43,894 nt of DNA from Acinetobacter sp. CFCC 10889 (GTDB taxonomy: Bacteria > Pseudomonadota > Gammaproteobacteria > Pseudomonadales > Moraxellaceae), in assembly GCF_003268395.1 (NCBI RefSeq), contig NZ_LQXQ01000034.1:1-43894 (forward strand), read 5' to 3'. Position 1 is the first letter of the stretch. Every line of letters begins with the position of its first letter. A model generated the notes under the pieces. The model saw only the letters and a program-made list of their open reading frames with translations, did no database searches and had not been told where the DNA came from. The translations under genes were made by a program, and so were the position numbers. Shown one piece after another: positions 16,301-23,308 of this stretch.

Positions 16301-16626
16301 GCGTATTCCTCAACTAATTGAGTGCGAGTCGCATGATTGATCTCGATAAGCCAGTTGGCGCGTTCTGTTGAATCAATGAATTCAAAATCGTAAGAAGCAT
16401 TCACAAATGCAATTGCTTGTGTGATTGCAGTTGAAAAGTCATGTTGATTTGTAGCTTCAGAAATTGCTTTAAGTGCAGATTCAATTTGAGCAACAGATTT
16501 TAATTTATAAAACGCCAAATCTTTAGGTTGTGGTTGAGCAAAGTCAGAAGAAAGAAGACGACCAACAATAATTTGATCGAACTTATCTTGATTTGGGTTA
16601 GTTTTTTTAAACATTTTAGACACCAT
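16297..16626 (-). CDS. hypothetical phage protein, first gene of leftward operon
   Basis: The 109-residue product is soluble and mostly helical (KLKSVAQIESALKAISEATN, STAITQAIAFVNASYDF). It is the first gene after the presumed leftward promoter and operator region. The start may be the ATG at 16626 or the one at 16614 (residue 5), which has a GGTG at better distance. No family is recognised. Its stop overlaps the start of the Cys-rich gene by 4 bases, so the five-gene leftward operon looks translationally coupled throughout. Confidence 0.6.
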   Translation of the reverse strand: MVSKMFKKTNPNQDKFDQIIVGRLLSSDFAQPQPKDLAFYKLKSVAQIESALKAISEATNQHDFSTAITQAIAFVNASYDFEFIDSTERANWLIEINHATRTQLVEEYA

Positions 16627-16655
16627 TGAACTAAGTAAAGTTAGCTTGTGTTATT

Positions 16656-16711
16656 AAACTAACTAAACTTAGATTTTGTGTCAATGATTTTTGCTAATTA
16701 AACTTAGTTTT
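16656..16711 (-). promoter_or_regulatory. leftward promoter pL with repressor operators
   Basis: On the minus strand TTGACA (plus 16679-16684) is followed after 17 bp by TAGTTT (plus 16656-16661). Upstream of the -35 lies CTAATTAAACTTAGTTTT (plus 16694-16711), identical in 18 of 18 bases to the reverse complement of the rightward operator. Related half-sites (AACTTAGAT at 16666-16674, AACTAAGTA at 16629-16637) flank the -10. This is the expected place of pL/OL between the repressor gene and the leftward operon. Confidence 0.65.
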
Positions 16712-16730
16712 TATTGTGTTGTAATATTTT

Positions 16731-17372
16731 TTAAAAGTATTTTTTAGATGGGGTAAACTTTCCAACGTATTTTCCTCTGTATACAAAGCCTTCTTCGAGT
16801 GGAATTATATTTGGAGTGAATTGCGGATTTAATGCTTTTAAATATATGGCGTTAAACTCACGCACTAGCGCTTTAAATGTAGCTTCATCGTTACGAGCAA
16901 CAGCTATCATCTCTCCATTTTGTACACAATCAAGCGGAATATCTGGATCAATACAAACATAATCACCGTGATTAAATTCTGGAGCATTACTGATGCCTTG
17001 GCAGACCAAATAAAAACTATTTTTCCCGGCATCGGGTGGTGATGGAAGCCACATATCAATTTCACTATGAGAAATTGAACGTACATTTGACATAGTGCCA
17101 CATTGTATAGAAGTCAAAACAGGTAACATCCTAGTAACAGGTCGATAGTCAATTACTGTATCAGAAGCTTCTGTTTTTCCATACATTATATAGTCGATAG
17201 TTGTGTCTAAAATCGGTGCTAAAATGTTCAAATACTCAAGTTTTGGCGTGTTTACATCTTTTTCCCAGTGCACAACAGATACATCTGATACGCCAATTTT
17301 ATTCGCTAAATCTTTTTGAGTTAGCTTTTTTTCTTTTCGCAAATGCTTTATGCGGGTCCCGATAGTATTCAT
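16731..17372 (-). CDS. phage CI-like repressor, HTH plus S24 (LexA-like) autoprotease
   Basis: This is the lysogeny repressor. The 213-residue protein has an N-terminal XRE-type helix-turn-helix (about residues 16-40: LTQKDLANKIGVSDVSVVHWEK) and a C-terminal S24 peptidase domain (about 85-213). The self-cleavage site is probably Cys91-Gly92 (IQCGTM). The catalytic pair is Ser128 (GISN in place of the usual GDSM) and Lys167 (ATFKALVRE), so RecA-dependent induction by DNA damage is expected. It is flanked by operator repeats on both sides and divergent from the Cro-like gene, as in lambda. The unusual GISN loop keeps the nucleophile and should still be active. Confidence 0.92.
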   Translation of the reverse strand: MNTIGTRIKHLRKEKKLTQKDLANKIGVSDVSVVHWEKDVNTPKLEYLNILAPILDTTIDYIMYGKTEASDTVIDYRPVTRMLPVLTSIQCGTMSNVRSISHSEIDMWLPSPPDAGKNSFYLVCQGISNAPEFNHGDYVCIDPDIPLDCVQNGEMIAVARNDEATFKALVREFNAIYLKALNPQFTPNIIPLEEGFVYRGKYVGKFTPSKKYF

Positions 17373-17409
17373 ATTTCTAGTCTCGATAAAAACTAATTTA
17401 TCTTAGCTC

Positions 17410-17460
17410 TTGACTAACTAAGTTAAGTTATGTGTAATAAAACTAAGTTTAATTAGTTTT
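17410..17460 (+). promoter_or_regulatory. rightward promoter pR with operators
   Basis: TTGACT (17410-17415), a 17-bp spacer and TGTAAT (17433-17438) make a near-consensus promoter for the Cro-like gene. The spacer contains AACTAAGTT (17416-17424). A perfect inverted repeat, AAAACTAA (17439-17446), six bases, TTAGTTTT (17453-17460), covers the probable transcription start. The same 18-bp element is at the leftward promoter and, with one change, at 21859. The repressor promoter must lie in the same gap on the other strand. Confidence 0.7.
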
Positions 17461-17470
17461 TGGTGTAATC

Positions 17471-17689
17471 ATGACTCGTGATGAGGCGACAGCGCTTTTA
17501 AATTGTTCGTTAGCCGAATTGGCTGTGAAATTAGCAACAACTACTTCTGCTATAGCGCAGTGGGATGAAAATAATATTCCTGCTTTGCGTGAATACCAGA
17601 TTCGGGATTTAGCAGAAGGTAAAACGCCCATCGGCTTACAGAAGCGTAAGCAAAATGTAAATCAAACCACAAAACAAACAAATATCTAA
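17471..17689 (+). CDS. Cro-like regulator
   Basis: The 72-residue protein is the first rightward gene and is divergent from the repressor. Its helix-turn-helix is visible (ATALLNCSLAELAVKLATTTSAIAQWDE), followed by REYQIRDLAEGK, a pattern common to small phage Cro proteins. It should bind the same operators and favour lytic growth. The C-terminus is a polar Gln/Lys/Asn-rich tail. The ATG has no clear Shine-Dalgarno, so the transcript may be nearly leaderless or poorly translated. Confidence 0.8.
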   Translation: MTRDEATALLNCSLAELAVKLATTTSAIAQWDENNIPALREYQIRDLAEGKTPIGLQKRKQNVNQTTKQTNI

Positions 17690-17708
17690 AATCAGGGGCA
17701 AATTAGAT

Positions 17709-18218
17709 ATGTCAGAATTTTTATCAAATTTTGCTGCTGAGCATGCAGTACTTCCGTTTGATGTTGCTCTATATCGTGCATGTAAAGATCGCCACGGTAG
17801 CAAAGCTGCAATTGCAGAAATAAACGGTTTTAATTCGATGGTTTTTAGTAAGTGTGTCGATATTAATAACGAGCAATATCATTTAAAACCTGAGCACATT
17901 GAAGCGATTGTTAGTTATACAAAAGACATTCGTATTTTGGAGAGCTTAGCAGCAGCTCACGGTAATGTTGTCTTCTATGAAATACCTGAACGAATTGCGA
18001 ATGCTAAAAATTTTAATTTTTTAGCAAATATTGGGTCGGTATCAAAGAAAGTCGGTGTGCTGTTTGATGGTCTCAGTGATTCGCTGGAAGATGGTGTAAT
18101 CACGGATGTTGAATTGGCAATGCTTGAAAAGCACTGTCAGCAACTCATTGGCGCAATTTCACAGTTAAAAAATCTTGCACGTGAAAAATCTGAAGCAGAT
18201 CGTAAGGAGCAAATTTAA
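17709..18218 (+). CDS. phage regulatory CII-family (CP76-type) protein
   Basis: The 169-residue protein fits the phage regulatory CII/CP76 family: an N-terminal block VLPFDVALYRACKDRHGSKAAIAEINGFNSMVFSKCVDIN, then HHxLKPEHIEAIVSYTKD-like helices, and a C-terminal coiled coil (about 125-165). Members control the choice between lysis and lysogeny or replication in P2-like and lambdoid phages. It follows the Cro-like gene by 19 bases, and its TAA overlaps the primase ATG (TAATG), so the early genes form one operon. The precise DNA target is unknown. Confidence 0.75.
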   Translation: MSEFLSNFAAEHAVLPFDVALYRACKDRHGSKAAIAEINGFNSMVFSKCVDINNEQYHLKPEHIEAIVSYTKDIRILESLAAAHGNVVFYEIPERIANAKNFNFLANIGSVSKKVGVLFDGLSDSLEDGVITDVELAMLEKHCQQLIGAISQLKNLAREKSEADRKEQI

Positions 18219-19126
18219 TGGCCCTTACGTTTGATCAAGTTCGCGAGGCATCGTATGGACGTTGGAAAGATTTAGTATTTCCAGCATTCGGAATACAAGT
18301 TCCAGGTAAAAAAAATGATCATGGTCCTTGCCCAATTTGTGGGGGTAAAGACCGTTTTCGTTGTGATGACAAACAAGGCAAGGGCACATGGATCTGTAAT
18401 CAATGCGGTGCGGGTGATGGTTTTTCATTAGTTGAAAAAGCTCGTTGCATGAATTATTCAGAAGTGCTTAAAGAAGTTGGGTCGGTACTTGGCTTATCTG
18501 CAGATTCAAAAATCACAGATGAAGATCGGCAAAAGTGGCGTGAAAAAGCTGAGCGTCTACAACGTGAGCAAGAGTTAAAAGAGTTGCGTGAACAGCAAGC
18601 AGCCGCAAAACGTGCAAATCGCATTTGGTCTGCTCAGTCTGTAGATCGTGATTGTCCTTATGTAGATAGAAAACAAGTAAAAAATTACGGCTGCAAAGTC
18701 AATGGAAAGGGGAATCTGATTGTTCCGCTTTTTGATATTCAAGGACAGATTTGGAATATTCAGGAGATTCATGCAGATGGTCATAAACCGTTTTTATCTG
18801 GTGGACGTGTATCAGCATGTTTTTATGTCATTGGTGAAATAACACATGAAAACCAATTGATAGGTTTTGCGGAAGGCTATGCGACAGGTGCGAGTATTTA
18901 TGAAGCGACAAGAATTACAACTGTGATCGTATTTAACTCAGGAAATATGGATAAAGTCGCTAAAGTTTTTCGTGAAAAATATCAAAATAATCCCTTTGCT
19001 TTTTTTGCAGACGATGACAGTCATTCAAATCCACCTGATGCAGGCCTAATTGCGGCTAATAAAGCTGTGGCTGCGACAGGCGGTATTGTGATTTTACCTA
19101 AATTTAAAACAGTGGAGTCAGTATGA
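18218..19126 (+). CDS. phage primase: zinc ribbon plus TOPRIM domain
   Basis: This 302-residue protein should make RNA primers for phage replication. The zinc ribbon has Cys38, Cys41, Cys60 and Cys63 (CPICGGKDRFRCDD ... ICNQCG), as in P4 alpha-type primases. A charged linker (about 105-140) follows. The TOPRIM half has Glu219 in GFAEGYATG and the metal-binding DDD at 265-267. The last gene-pair member encodes the helicase, overlapping by 4 bases. In P4 the two activities are in one protein; here they are on two adjacent genes. Confidence 0.9.
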   Translation: MALTFDQVREASYGRWKDLVFPAFGIQVPGKKNDHGPCPICGGKDRFRCDDKQGKGTWICNQCGAGDGFSLVEKARCMNYSEVLKEVGSVLGLSADSKITDEDRQKWREKAERLQREQELKELREQQAAAKRANRIWSAQSVDRDCPYVDRKQVKNYGCKVNGKGNLIVPLFDIQGQIWNIQEIHADGHKPFLSGGRVSACFYVIGEITHENQLIGFAEGYATGASIYEATRITTVIVFNSGNMDKVAKVFREKYQNNPFAFFADDDSHSNPPDAGLIAANKAVAATGGIVILPKFKTVESV

Positions 19127-21030
19127 TTGATGACGAAATGTTAGAGCAGCCGCAGGCATCATCAAAGCCATTATCTGATTTCAATGACTTGCATGTGTCA
19201 GAGGGGTTAGAAGTTGTGCGGGAGCAGATCGAAAACGGGATTTCTTCGCAACTTTCTCAAGTTGAATTTTCCCCGCACCCCTTTTCAGGTGCAAGCCACA
19301 ATATGGGGCAAGGGTCGAATTTTGAGCAAAATTTGAGTGATATTTCACTAGAAAATAGTACTGAACCTGATTTTTCTTTAGAACAATATACCGAAGCAGA
19401 TTTGATCGAACGTGAAAATCAAAGCCTTGGTGAGCCTAAAGCCAAGGGGAAAGGGGAAATCATAGACTTTGAACGTCCTGATTTCACACTGGAAAAGTGT
19501 TTGGCCAGATTTATGTTGGTAGAAGGTAAAACGGATGTTTGGGATTCTTTTAAGAAGAAAAGTATCAAAGCAACTGCATTTACTAAAATGGTTGGTAAAA
19601 ATGTAGCGAGTAAATGGCAGTCACATATTAATCGAAAAATGATTGATGCTGATGCAATCAAAGTTGAAATTGATAAACAAGGTGCTGATGAAGTCACTAA
19701 TTTAATTACTCGTTATGTGCATTTAGAGGGAACGCTTGAAAGTTGGGATACATTACACAGAGAGCGTGTGAAAAATGTTGCTATACGTGAAGCTTTTCCG
19801 AATCAGTATGAAATTTGGTTTAAATCACCACATCGTCGCATGATTCATAACCGTGATCTTGTTTTTGATCCCACCAATTCAACCAAAGAAAATCAAATCA
19901 ATAAATTTACAGGTTTGGAGGTTGAAGCTCTTGCTGATCCAGATCTACCCGATGCTTTACTGGGTTTGGGTGATGCATATAAGAAAAGCCAAAGTTTTGT
20001 TGATTTGTTGCGTCATTTATGTGAAGGCGAAAAACAGGCATTTAATTGGTTGATTCGTTGGTTGGCGTATCCATTGCAAAATAAAGGCGCGAAAATGGCA
20101 ACTTCGATTTTAATGCATGGAAATATCCATGGTGCAGGTAAGTCATTATTTTTTGGTGGAATCATGGAAAAGATTTACACAAAATATCATAAGACTTTAG
20201 ATCAACGAGATTTGGAAAGCCAATATAACGACTGGGCAGATGAAGTTTTGTTTTTACTATTTGAAGAAATTGCAAATAATAAAACTAAGCATGGCATGAT
20301 GGGTTTTATTAAACATTTGATCACTGGATCTAAATTATCTATTCATCAGAAGTTCATGTCATCAATGCAACAAGCCAATCACATGAATACTGTATTTTTA
20401 TCAAATCATACACAGCCCTTGCCCATTGAAGAAAATGATCGTCGCTTTTTGGTGTTATATCCAAAATCTACAGTGCCACAGGAATTGTTAGATAAAGTGA
20501 TTGCTGATCTTGGGTCAAAAGAATCAATTGACGCTTTTTATACAGCTTTACTCCAAATTGATTTAACAGGATTTAATGCACATACAAAGCCGCCAATGAC
20601 CAGGGCAAAACAAGAAATCATTGCATACACTCGACCAGGATACGACACGTTTATTACACAATGGATTGCTGAAGATACTGATTATCCGTACTGCACATGT
20701 ACAACAATGCAATTATACGATGCTTATCAGAAATGGAGTAAGCAAACTAATGAGCATATCGTTAGTCTTAAGCGATTTATGGGGGAGGCTAAAAAATATG
20801 GCATTGTCTCGACTGAAAAACAGGAACATTGGCGAAAACCATCTGAACCAATAAAAACTAGGCAGACGAAAGTAATTGTTGTTGGCCAGATGCCTGAAAT
20901 GATGCCTGATCCAAGGACTAAAGAAATGAAACCAACTGTCAAAATGGATTGGTTGGGTGTTGATATAGAAAAGTTTGACAATGCATTGAAAGGTGATAAT
21001 AATGATGCTCCGTATCCAAAATATCAATAA
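19123..21030 (+). CDS. phage replicative helicase, DUF5906/SF3-like
   Basis: The 635-residue protein has a long, variable N-terminal region (1-130), probably a disordered or adaptor part, followed by the DUF5906 P-loop domain. Walker A is GNIHGAGKS at residues 333-341. Walker B-like FLLFEEIANN and the later NHTQPLPIEENDRRFLVLYP (sensor and arginine finger region) follow. This organisation is that of SF3/D5-like helicases, which unwind phage origins together with the primase. The region just downstream is packed with 9-bp iterons, a fitting target. A C-terminal winged-helix-like segment (about 500-580) may bind DNA. Confidence 0.88.
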   Translation: MIDDEMLEQPQASSKPLSDFNDLHVSEGLEVVREQIENGISSQLSQVEFSPHPFSGASHNMGQGSNFEQNLSDISLENSTEPDFSLEQYTEADLIERENQSLGEPKAKGKGEIIDFERPDFTLEKCLARFMLVEGKTDVWDSFKKKSIKATAFTKMVGKNVASKWQSHINRKMIDADAIKVEIDKQGADEVTNLITRYVHLEGTLESWDTLHRERVKNVAIREAFPNQYEIWFKSPHRRMIHNRDLVFDPTNSTKENQINKFTGLEVEALADPDLPDALLGLGDAYKKSQSFVDLLRHLCEGEKQAFNWLIRWLAYPLQNKGAKMATSILMHGNIHGAGKSLFFGGIMEKIYTKYHKTLDQRDLESQYNDWADEVLFLLFEEIANNKTKHGMMGFIKHLITGSKLSIHQKFMSSMQQANHMNTVFLSNHTQPLPIEENDRRFLVLYPKSTVPQELLDKVIADLGSKESIDAFYTALLQIDLTGFNAHTKPPMTRAKQEIIAYTRPGYDTFITQWIAEDTDYPYCTCTTMQLYDAYQKWSKQTNEHIVSLKRFMGEAKKYGIVSTEKQEHWRKPSEPIKTRQTKVIVVGQMPEMMPDPRTKEMKPTVKMDWLGVDIEKFDNALKGDNNDAPYPKYQ

Positions 21031-21396
21031 AAACATACGGTTTTGTGTACCATGTGTACCATCGTGTTTACCATTATTCAGCAATGGTAAACAGATGCAA
21101 ACCTCGTCATGTAAGGCTTTCAGTATTTTTGTGTACCATGTGTATGATTCTCTCACATGCGCACACGTGCATATATTCTCAATCAATCATTGTTATTCAA
21201 TTTTAAATAATTGTTATTATTTTTTTTCGACTTTAAAAAAGTTTTCTTGTGCGAGGAAGTTTTATTTAAATGGTACACATGGTACACAAATTAATATAAC
21301 CATTGAAAATAAAGGCTTTCCAGTGTTTACCATTTTAAATAATGCTAAACATGATCATACACATGGTACACATTTGTTAAAAAAAAGGATTTTGAT
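21031..21396. other. putative phage replication origin: mirrored 9-bp iteron array
   Basis: This 366-bp gap after the helicase gene holds no credible gene; an open frame across it translates the repeats. GTGTACCAT occurs at 21045-21053, 21054-21062 and 21131-21139, with the variant GTGTATGAT at 21140-21148. Inverted copies lie at 21270-21278, 21279-21287 and 21363-21371, with variant ATCATACAC at 21354-21362. Each half also has a GTTTACCAT...ATGGTAAAC-type hairpin (21066-21092; 21325-21350 with one mismatch). The halves mirror each other with equal spacing (3 and 37-38 bases) around a 121-bp AT-rich centre. Iterons beside a primase-helicase suggest an origin like the P4 ori/crr. Confidence 0.65.
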
Positions 21397-21876
21397 GTGG
21401 AAAAATATTTAAGATTATTAAATCCGAAAACAATCAATTATGAAGCATATCGCATTGATGGCGGTGTGCAGCAGCTGACAGCGCAAGATGTAATACTTGC
21501 TATGAGCTATGCAAAACTAACACCACTTCAAGATAACTTGATTCGTTTGAAATGCTTTGGTGCAAATACTGCGCATAATTTGAATATCTTTGTTCCAGTA
21601 CTGGAGAAATACTTCAAAGCAATTTTGGATCAAAAAATTGAAGTTGTTGATCATCATGCAGTTGTGATCCGTATTGCATTAACAGAATTTTGTGCTGTGA
21701 CAGGAAAGTATTCACCAACTGTTCGCAGTCGTGCAGTGATCGGCAAGGTCAGTACAATGGTTGTGCATCGACATATAAATCAGCACATTGATTTATTTTT
21801 AAACATTTTGAATAAGGAATTTGAAATTGGCGCTGAGAAAATAATTTTTCAGCTTGATAAAACTAACTTTAATTAG
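21397..21876 (+). CDS. candidate late-gene regulator (antiterminator-like position), unknown family
   Basis: The start is GTG at 21397 with AAGGA seven bases upstream. The 159-residue protein is helical and basic in its C-terminal half (KYSPTVRSRAVIGKVSTMVVHRHINQH). I do not recognise a family by sequence. It lies between the replication genes and the late genes, immediately upstream of a promoter followed by a short terminated leader, which is where lambda has Q, pR' and tR'. A role as antiterminator or late activator is therefore inferred from context only. Its stop codon lies inside a repressor-operator-like repeat. Confidence 0.5.
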   Translation: MEKYLRLLNPKTINYEAYRIDGGVQQLTAQDVILAMSYAKLTPLQDNLIRLKCFGANTAHNLNIFVPVLEKYFKAILDQKIEVVDHHAVVIRIALTEFCAVTGKYSPTVRSRAVIGKVSTMVVHRHINQHIDLFLNILNKEFEIGAEKIIFQLDKTNFN

Positions 21877-21908
21877 TATTTGACACTGAAACAAATTTAA
21901 GTTAGTTT
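21859..21908 (+). promoter_or_regulatory. late promoter with CI-type operator
   Basis: AAAACTAACTTTAATTAG (21859-21876) differs from the rightward operator core by one base. TTGACA (21880-21885), a 17-bp spacer and TAGTTT (21903-21908) follow, the same hexamers and spacing as the leftward promoter. A half-site TTAGTTTT (21902-21909) overlaps the -10. This looks like a third repressor-controlled promoter, driving the late genes. Confidence 0.55.
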
Positions 21909-21914
21909 TTACCA

Positions 21915-22020
21915 CAATGAATAACTGTAATTAAATTATTCAGCGCTGTAAGTTTCCTTCAGAGTCGAAAGACTCTTTTCATACCGCATGTTGCCCCTCG
22001 GAGGTCCATGCGGTTTTTTT
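21915..22020 (+). ncRNA. candidate short leader RNA ending at a terminator
   Basis: If transcription starts about seven bases after the TAGTTT -10, the transcript runs about 105 nt to the terminator. It contains a perfect GAGTC-GAAA-GACTC hairpin (21962-21975, GNRA loop) followed by the terminator hairpin. The layout resembles lambda 6S RNA between pR' and tR'. No coding potential is seen inside. Not supported by any expression data. Confidence 0.4.
21983..22020 (+). terminator. strong terminator in the late leader
   Basis: Arms ACCGCATG (21983-21990) and CATGCGGT (22007-22014) enclose a loop that can itself pair (CCTCGGAGG), followed by seven T residues. It separates the presumed late promoter from the structural genes, so it would have to be bypassed in late infection. 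Confidence 0.85.
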
Positions 22021-22318
22021 ATGGAGTTAGATTGATGTTGCGACCCATTAAGATGAGCTTACTAATTAGCTTAGGACTGTTTAAGTAAGCACGTTTAGAT
22101 CACACGAAAGATGGTACAACCCGCACAGTTCATCGAGTGCGAATAGGATATGCAGGAAAGTGACAATCAAAGTTGGGAGTGATGCCCCGCCAAAAATATG
22201 ACATCGAAACTGAAAATTGATTAGTACCGTGCCTATTAGGTGGCAATCAAAGTAAGGAGTAGCTATGGATCACAGCATAGATCTTCTGTGGTGATCAGTT
22301 TCTATATGTTGAGGTTTT
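22021..22318 (+). other. structured leader with micro-ORFs and an 80-bp-spaced repeat
   Basis: No gene of normal length is present. A 20-base element (TG-A/G-CAATCAAAGT-nn-GGAGT) occurs at 22161-22180 and 22241-22260, exactly 80 bases apart, each copy carrying a Shine-Dalgarno-like GGAGT. Very short frames with plausible starts run in a chain: 22035-22088 (17 residues), 22111-22146, 22150-22182, 22182-22220, 22229-22255 and 22265-22294. Hairpins are visible at 22122-22141 (CGCAC/GTGCG) and 22268-22296 (GATCACAG with CTGTGgTGATC). This may be a regulatory leader of the late operon or a decayed gene. Confidence 0.4.
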
Positions 22319-22663
22319 ATGAGTAAGCGCAAGGAATACTGGCAACAGCATGAAGCGCAGATTGCCAAAGCTGAACAAGCCAAAAGCAAGGCTTCAACAG
22401 ATCAGGAAAAAACTTGGAAAAAAGCAGTCAGTGAATATCTGATTGTTAATTCATTTTGTGAAGATTGTAAGAAGCGTGGTTATACAGGTATTGCTGAACA
22501 GGTTGTCCATGCTGATGATCCGAAGAGTAATCCAATTTTATTTTGGAATATTCTGAACTGGAAAGCAGTTTGTTCAAATTGTTTTGAATCTTACAAGGCT
22601 CCAGTTGTGATTCCGAATCCAATTCGTGAATCAGTATTAGAAAATTTATATACGGTGAAGTGA
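22319..22663 (+). CDS. zinc-finger phage protein, degenerate HNH-like
   Basis: The 114-residue protein starts with a charged coiled-coil-like region (1-45), then has CEDCKKRG and, about 40 residues on, CSNCFE, with a VVHADDP segment between them. The two CxxC pairs and central His resemble the zinc scaffold of HNH nucleases, but the catalytic HNH residues are not convincingly present. It sits directly before a clear HNH gene; its TGA overlaps the next ATG by one base. It may be an inactive partner or relative of that nuclease. A GAGG ribosome site precedes the start. Confidence 0.6.
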   Translation: MSKRKEYWQQHEAQIAKAEQAKSKASTDQEKTWKKAVSEYLIVNSFCEDCKKRGYTGIAEQVVHADDPKSNPILFWNILNWKAVCSNCFESYKAPVVIPNPIRESVLENLYTVK

Positions 22664-22980
22664 TGGCACGTTTACAAAGTTTAGGCGGGAAGTTACCAAC
22701 TTTAAAATCAAATCAAGCGACCTTGCCCAAACAAGAAAATTATGGGCAAGGTCGTGGCGGCAGACCGTGGCGCAGAATTAAACAACAGGTTCATGAACGT
22801 GATGAATGGACATGTTGCAAATGTGGTCGAACAACAATGGACCTTGAGTGTGATCATATTGTGAATACAGCTCAAGGCGGAACTGACGATTTAAATAATC
22901 TTCAATCGCTTTGCAAGCCTTGTCATTCTGATAAGTCAGCAGCAGAAAGCAAAGCAGGGATGGTAAAGAATGACTTTTGA
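22663..22980 (+). CDS. HNH endonuclease (terminase-associated)
   Basis: HNH enzymes next to terminase genes assist DNA packaging in many HK97-like phages. The 105-residue protein has the full motif: CCKCG at the first zinc pair, ECDHIVNTAQGGTDDLNNLQSLCKPCHSDK containing the catalytic DH, the central Asn and the final His, and the second zinc pair CKPC. I use the ATG at 22663; a GTG one codon earlier is also in frame. The next small gene overlaps its end by 11 bases. The terminase genes follow about 930 bases downstream with the presumed cos/pac region between. Confidence 0.9.
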   Translation: MARLQSLGGKLPTLKSNQATLPKQENYGQGRGGRPWRRIKQQVHERDEWTCCKCGRTTMDLECDHIVNTAQGGTDDLNNLQSLCKPCHSDKSAAESKAGMVKNDF

Positions 22981-23125
22981 AGAATGGTTTCAGCAGCAGT
23001 ATTTCTATACAAACATGCGCTATAAGTATGGCGATGGTTTGTTTTTGAAAGACGGTGATATGTATCGCCTACTGGTCGTGCAGATGGTTTATATGGCGTG
23101 GAAGTTTAAACATGACGAAGCGTAA
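22970..23125 (+). CDS. small phage protein, 51 residues
   Basis: This frame overlaps the end of the HNH gene by 11 bases and the start of the next gene by 14, which is the usual packing in this operon. The product (MTFEEWFQQQYFYTNMRYKY ... MAWKFKHDEA) is rich in aromatic residues and amphipathic, with no membrane segment. It resembles small proteins of unknown function seen beside phage nuclease genes. Family not recognised. Confidence 0.6.
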   Translation: MTFEEWFQQQYFYTNMRYKYGDGLFLKDGDMYRLLVVQMVYMAWKFKHDEA

Positions 23126-23306
23126 CTGTACATGTGACTGTAAAGAATTACTCATTGAATTACTTAAGAGTAATGCTGAACAGTCAAGAGTCATGGCGGC
23201 TCAGAATGCAGTAATGGGAAAGATTGTTGACCAGAACACTGAGTTAATGAATCAACTATCTTATGAGGAAGACAAAGAGCCAGATCGGCTGAAGACATTG
23301 GATTGA
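23112..23306 (+). CDS. small phage protein with Cys triad, 64 residues
   Basis: I start at the ATG at 23112, which overlaps the preceding small gene; a longer upstream frame reads through that gene and is unlikely. The protein begins MTKRNCTCDCKELLIELLKS, with three Cys residues close together, and continues as an amphipathic helix with Gln and Asn. It ends four bases before or within the next gene's start region. The function is unknown. Confidence 0.55.
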   Translation: MTKRNCTCDCKELLIELLKSNAEQSRVMAAQNAVMGKIVDQNTELMNQLSYEEDKEPDRLKTLD

Positions 23307-23308
23307 TT

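Noticed and set aside
21041..21371. CRISPR-like array
   Set aside because: Units are 9 bp, in both orientations, with no regular spacers and no cas genes nearby.
20993..21412. 139-residue open frame across the iteron region
   Set aside because: Its sequence is only the translated repeats (NGTHGT and CVPCVP patterns) and it overlaps the helicase gene and the next start.
22021..22318. tRNA gene or group I intron next to the HNH gene
   Set aside because: No cloverleaf with a T-loop GTTCRA pattern and no recognisable intron core; the HNH gene is an ordinary terminase-associated one.
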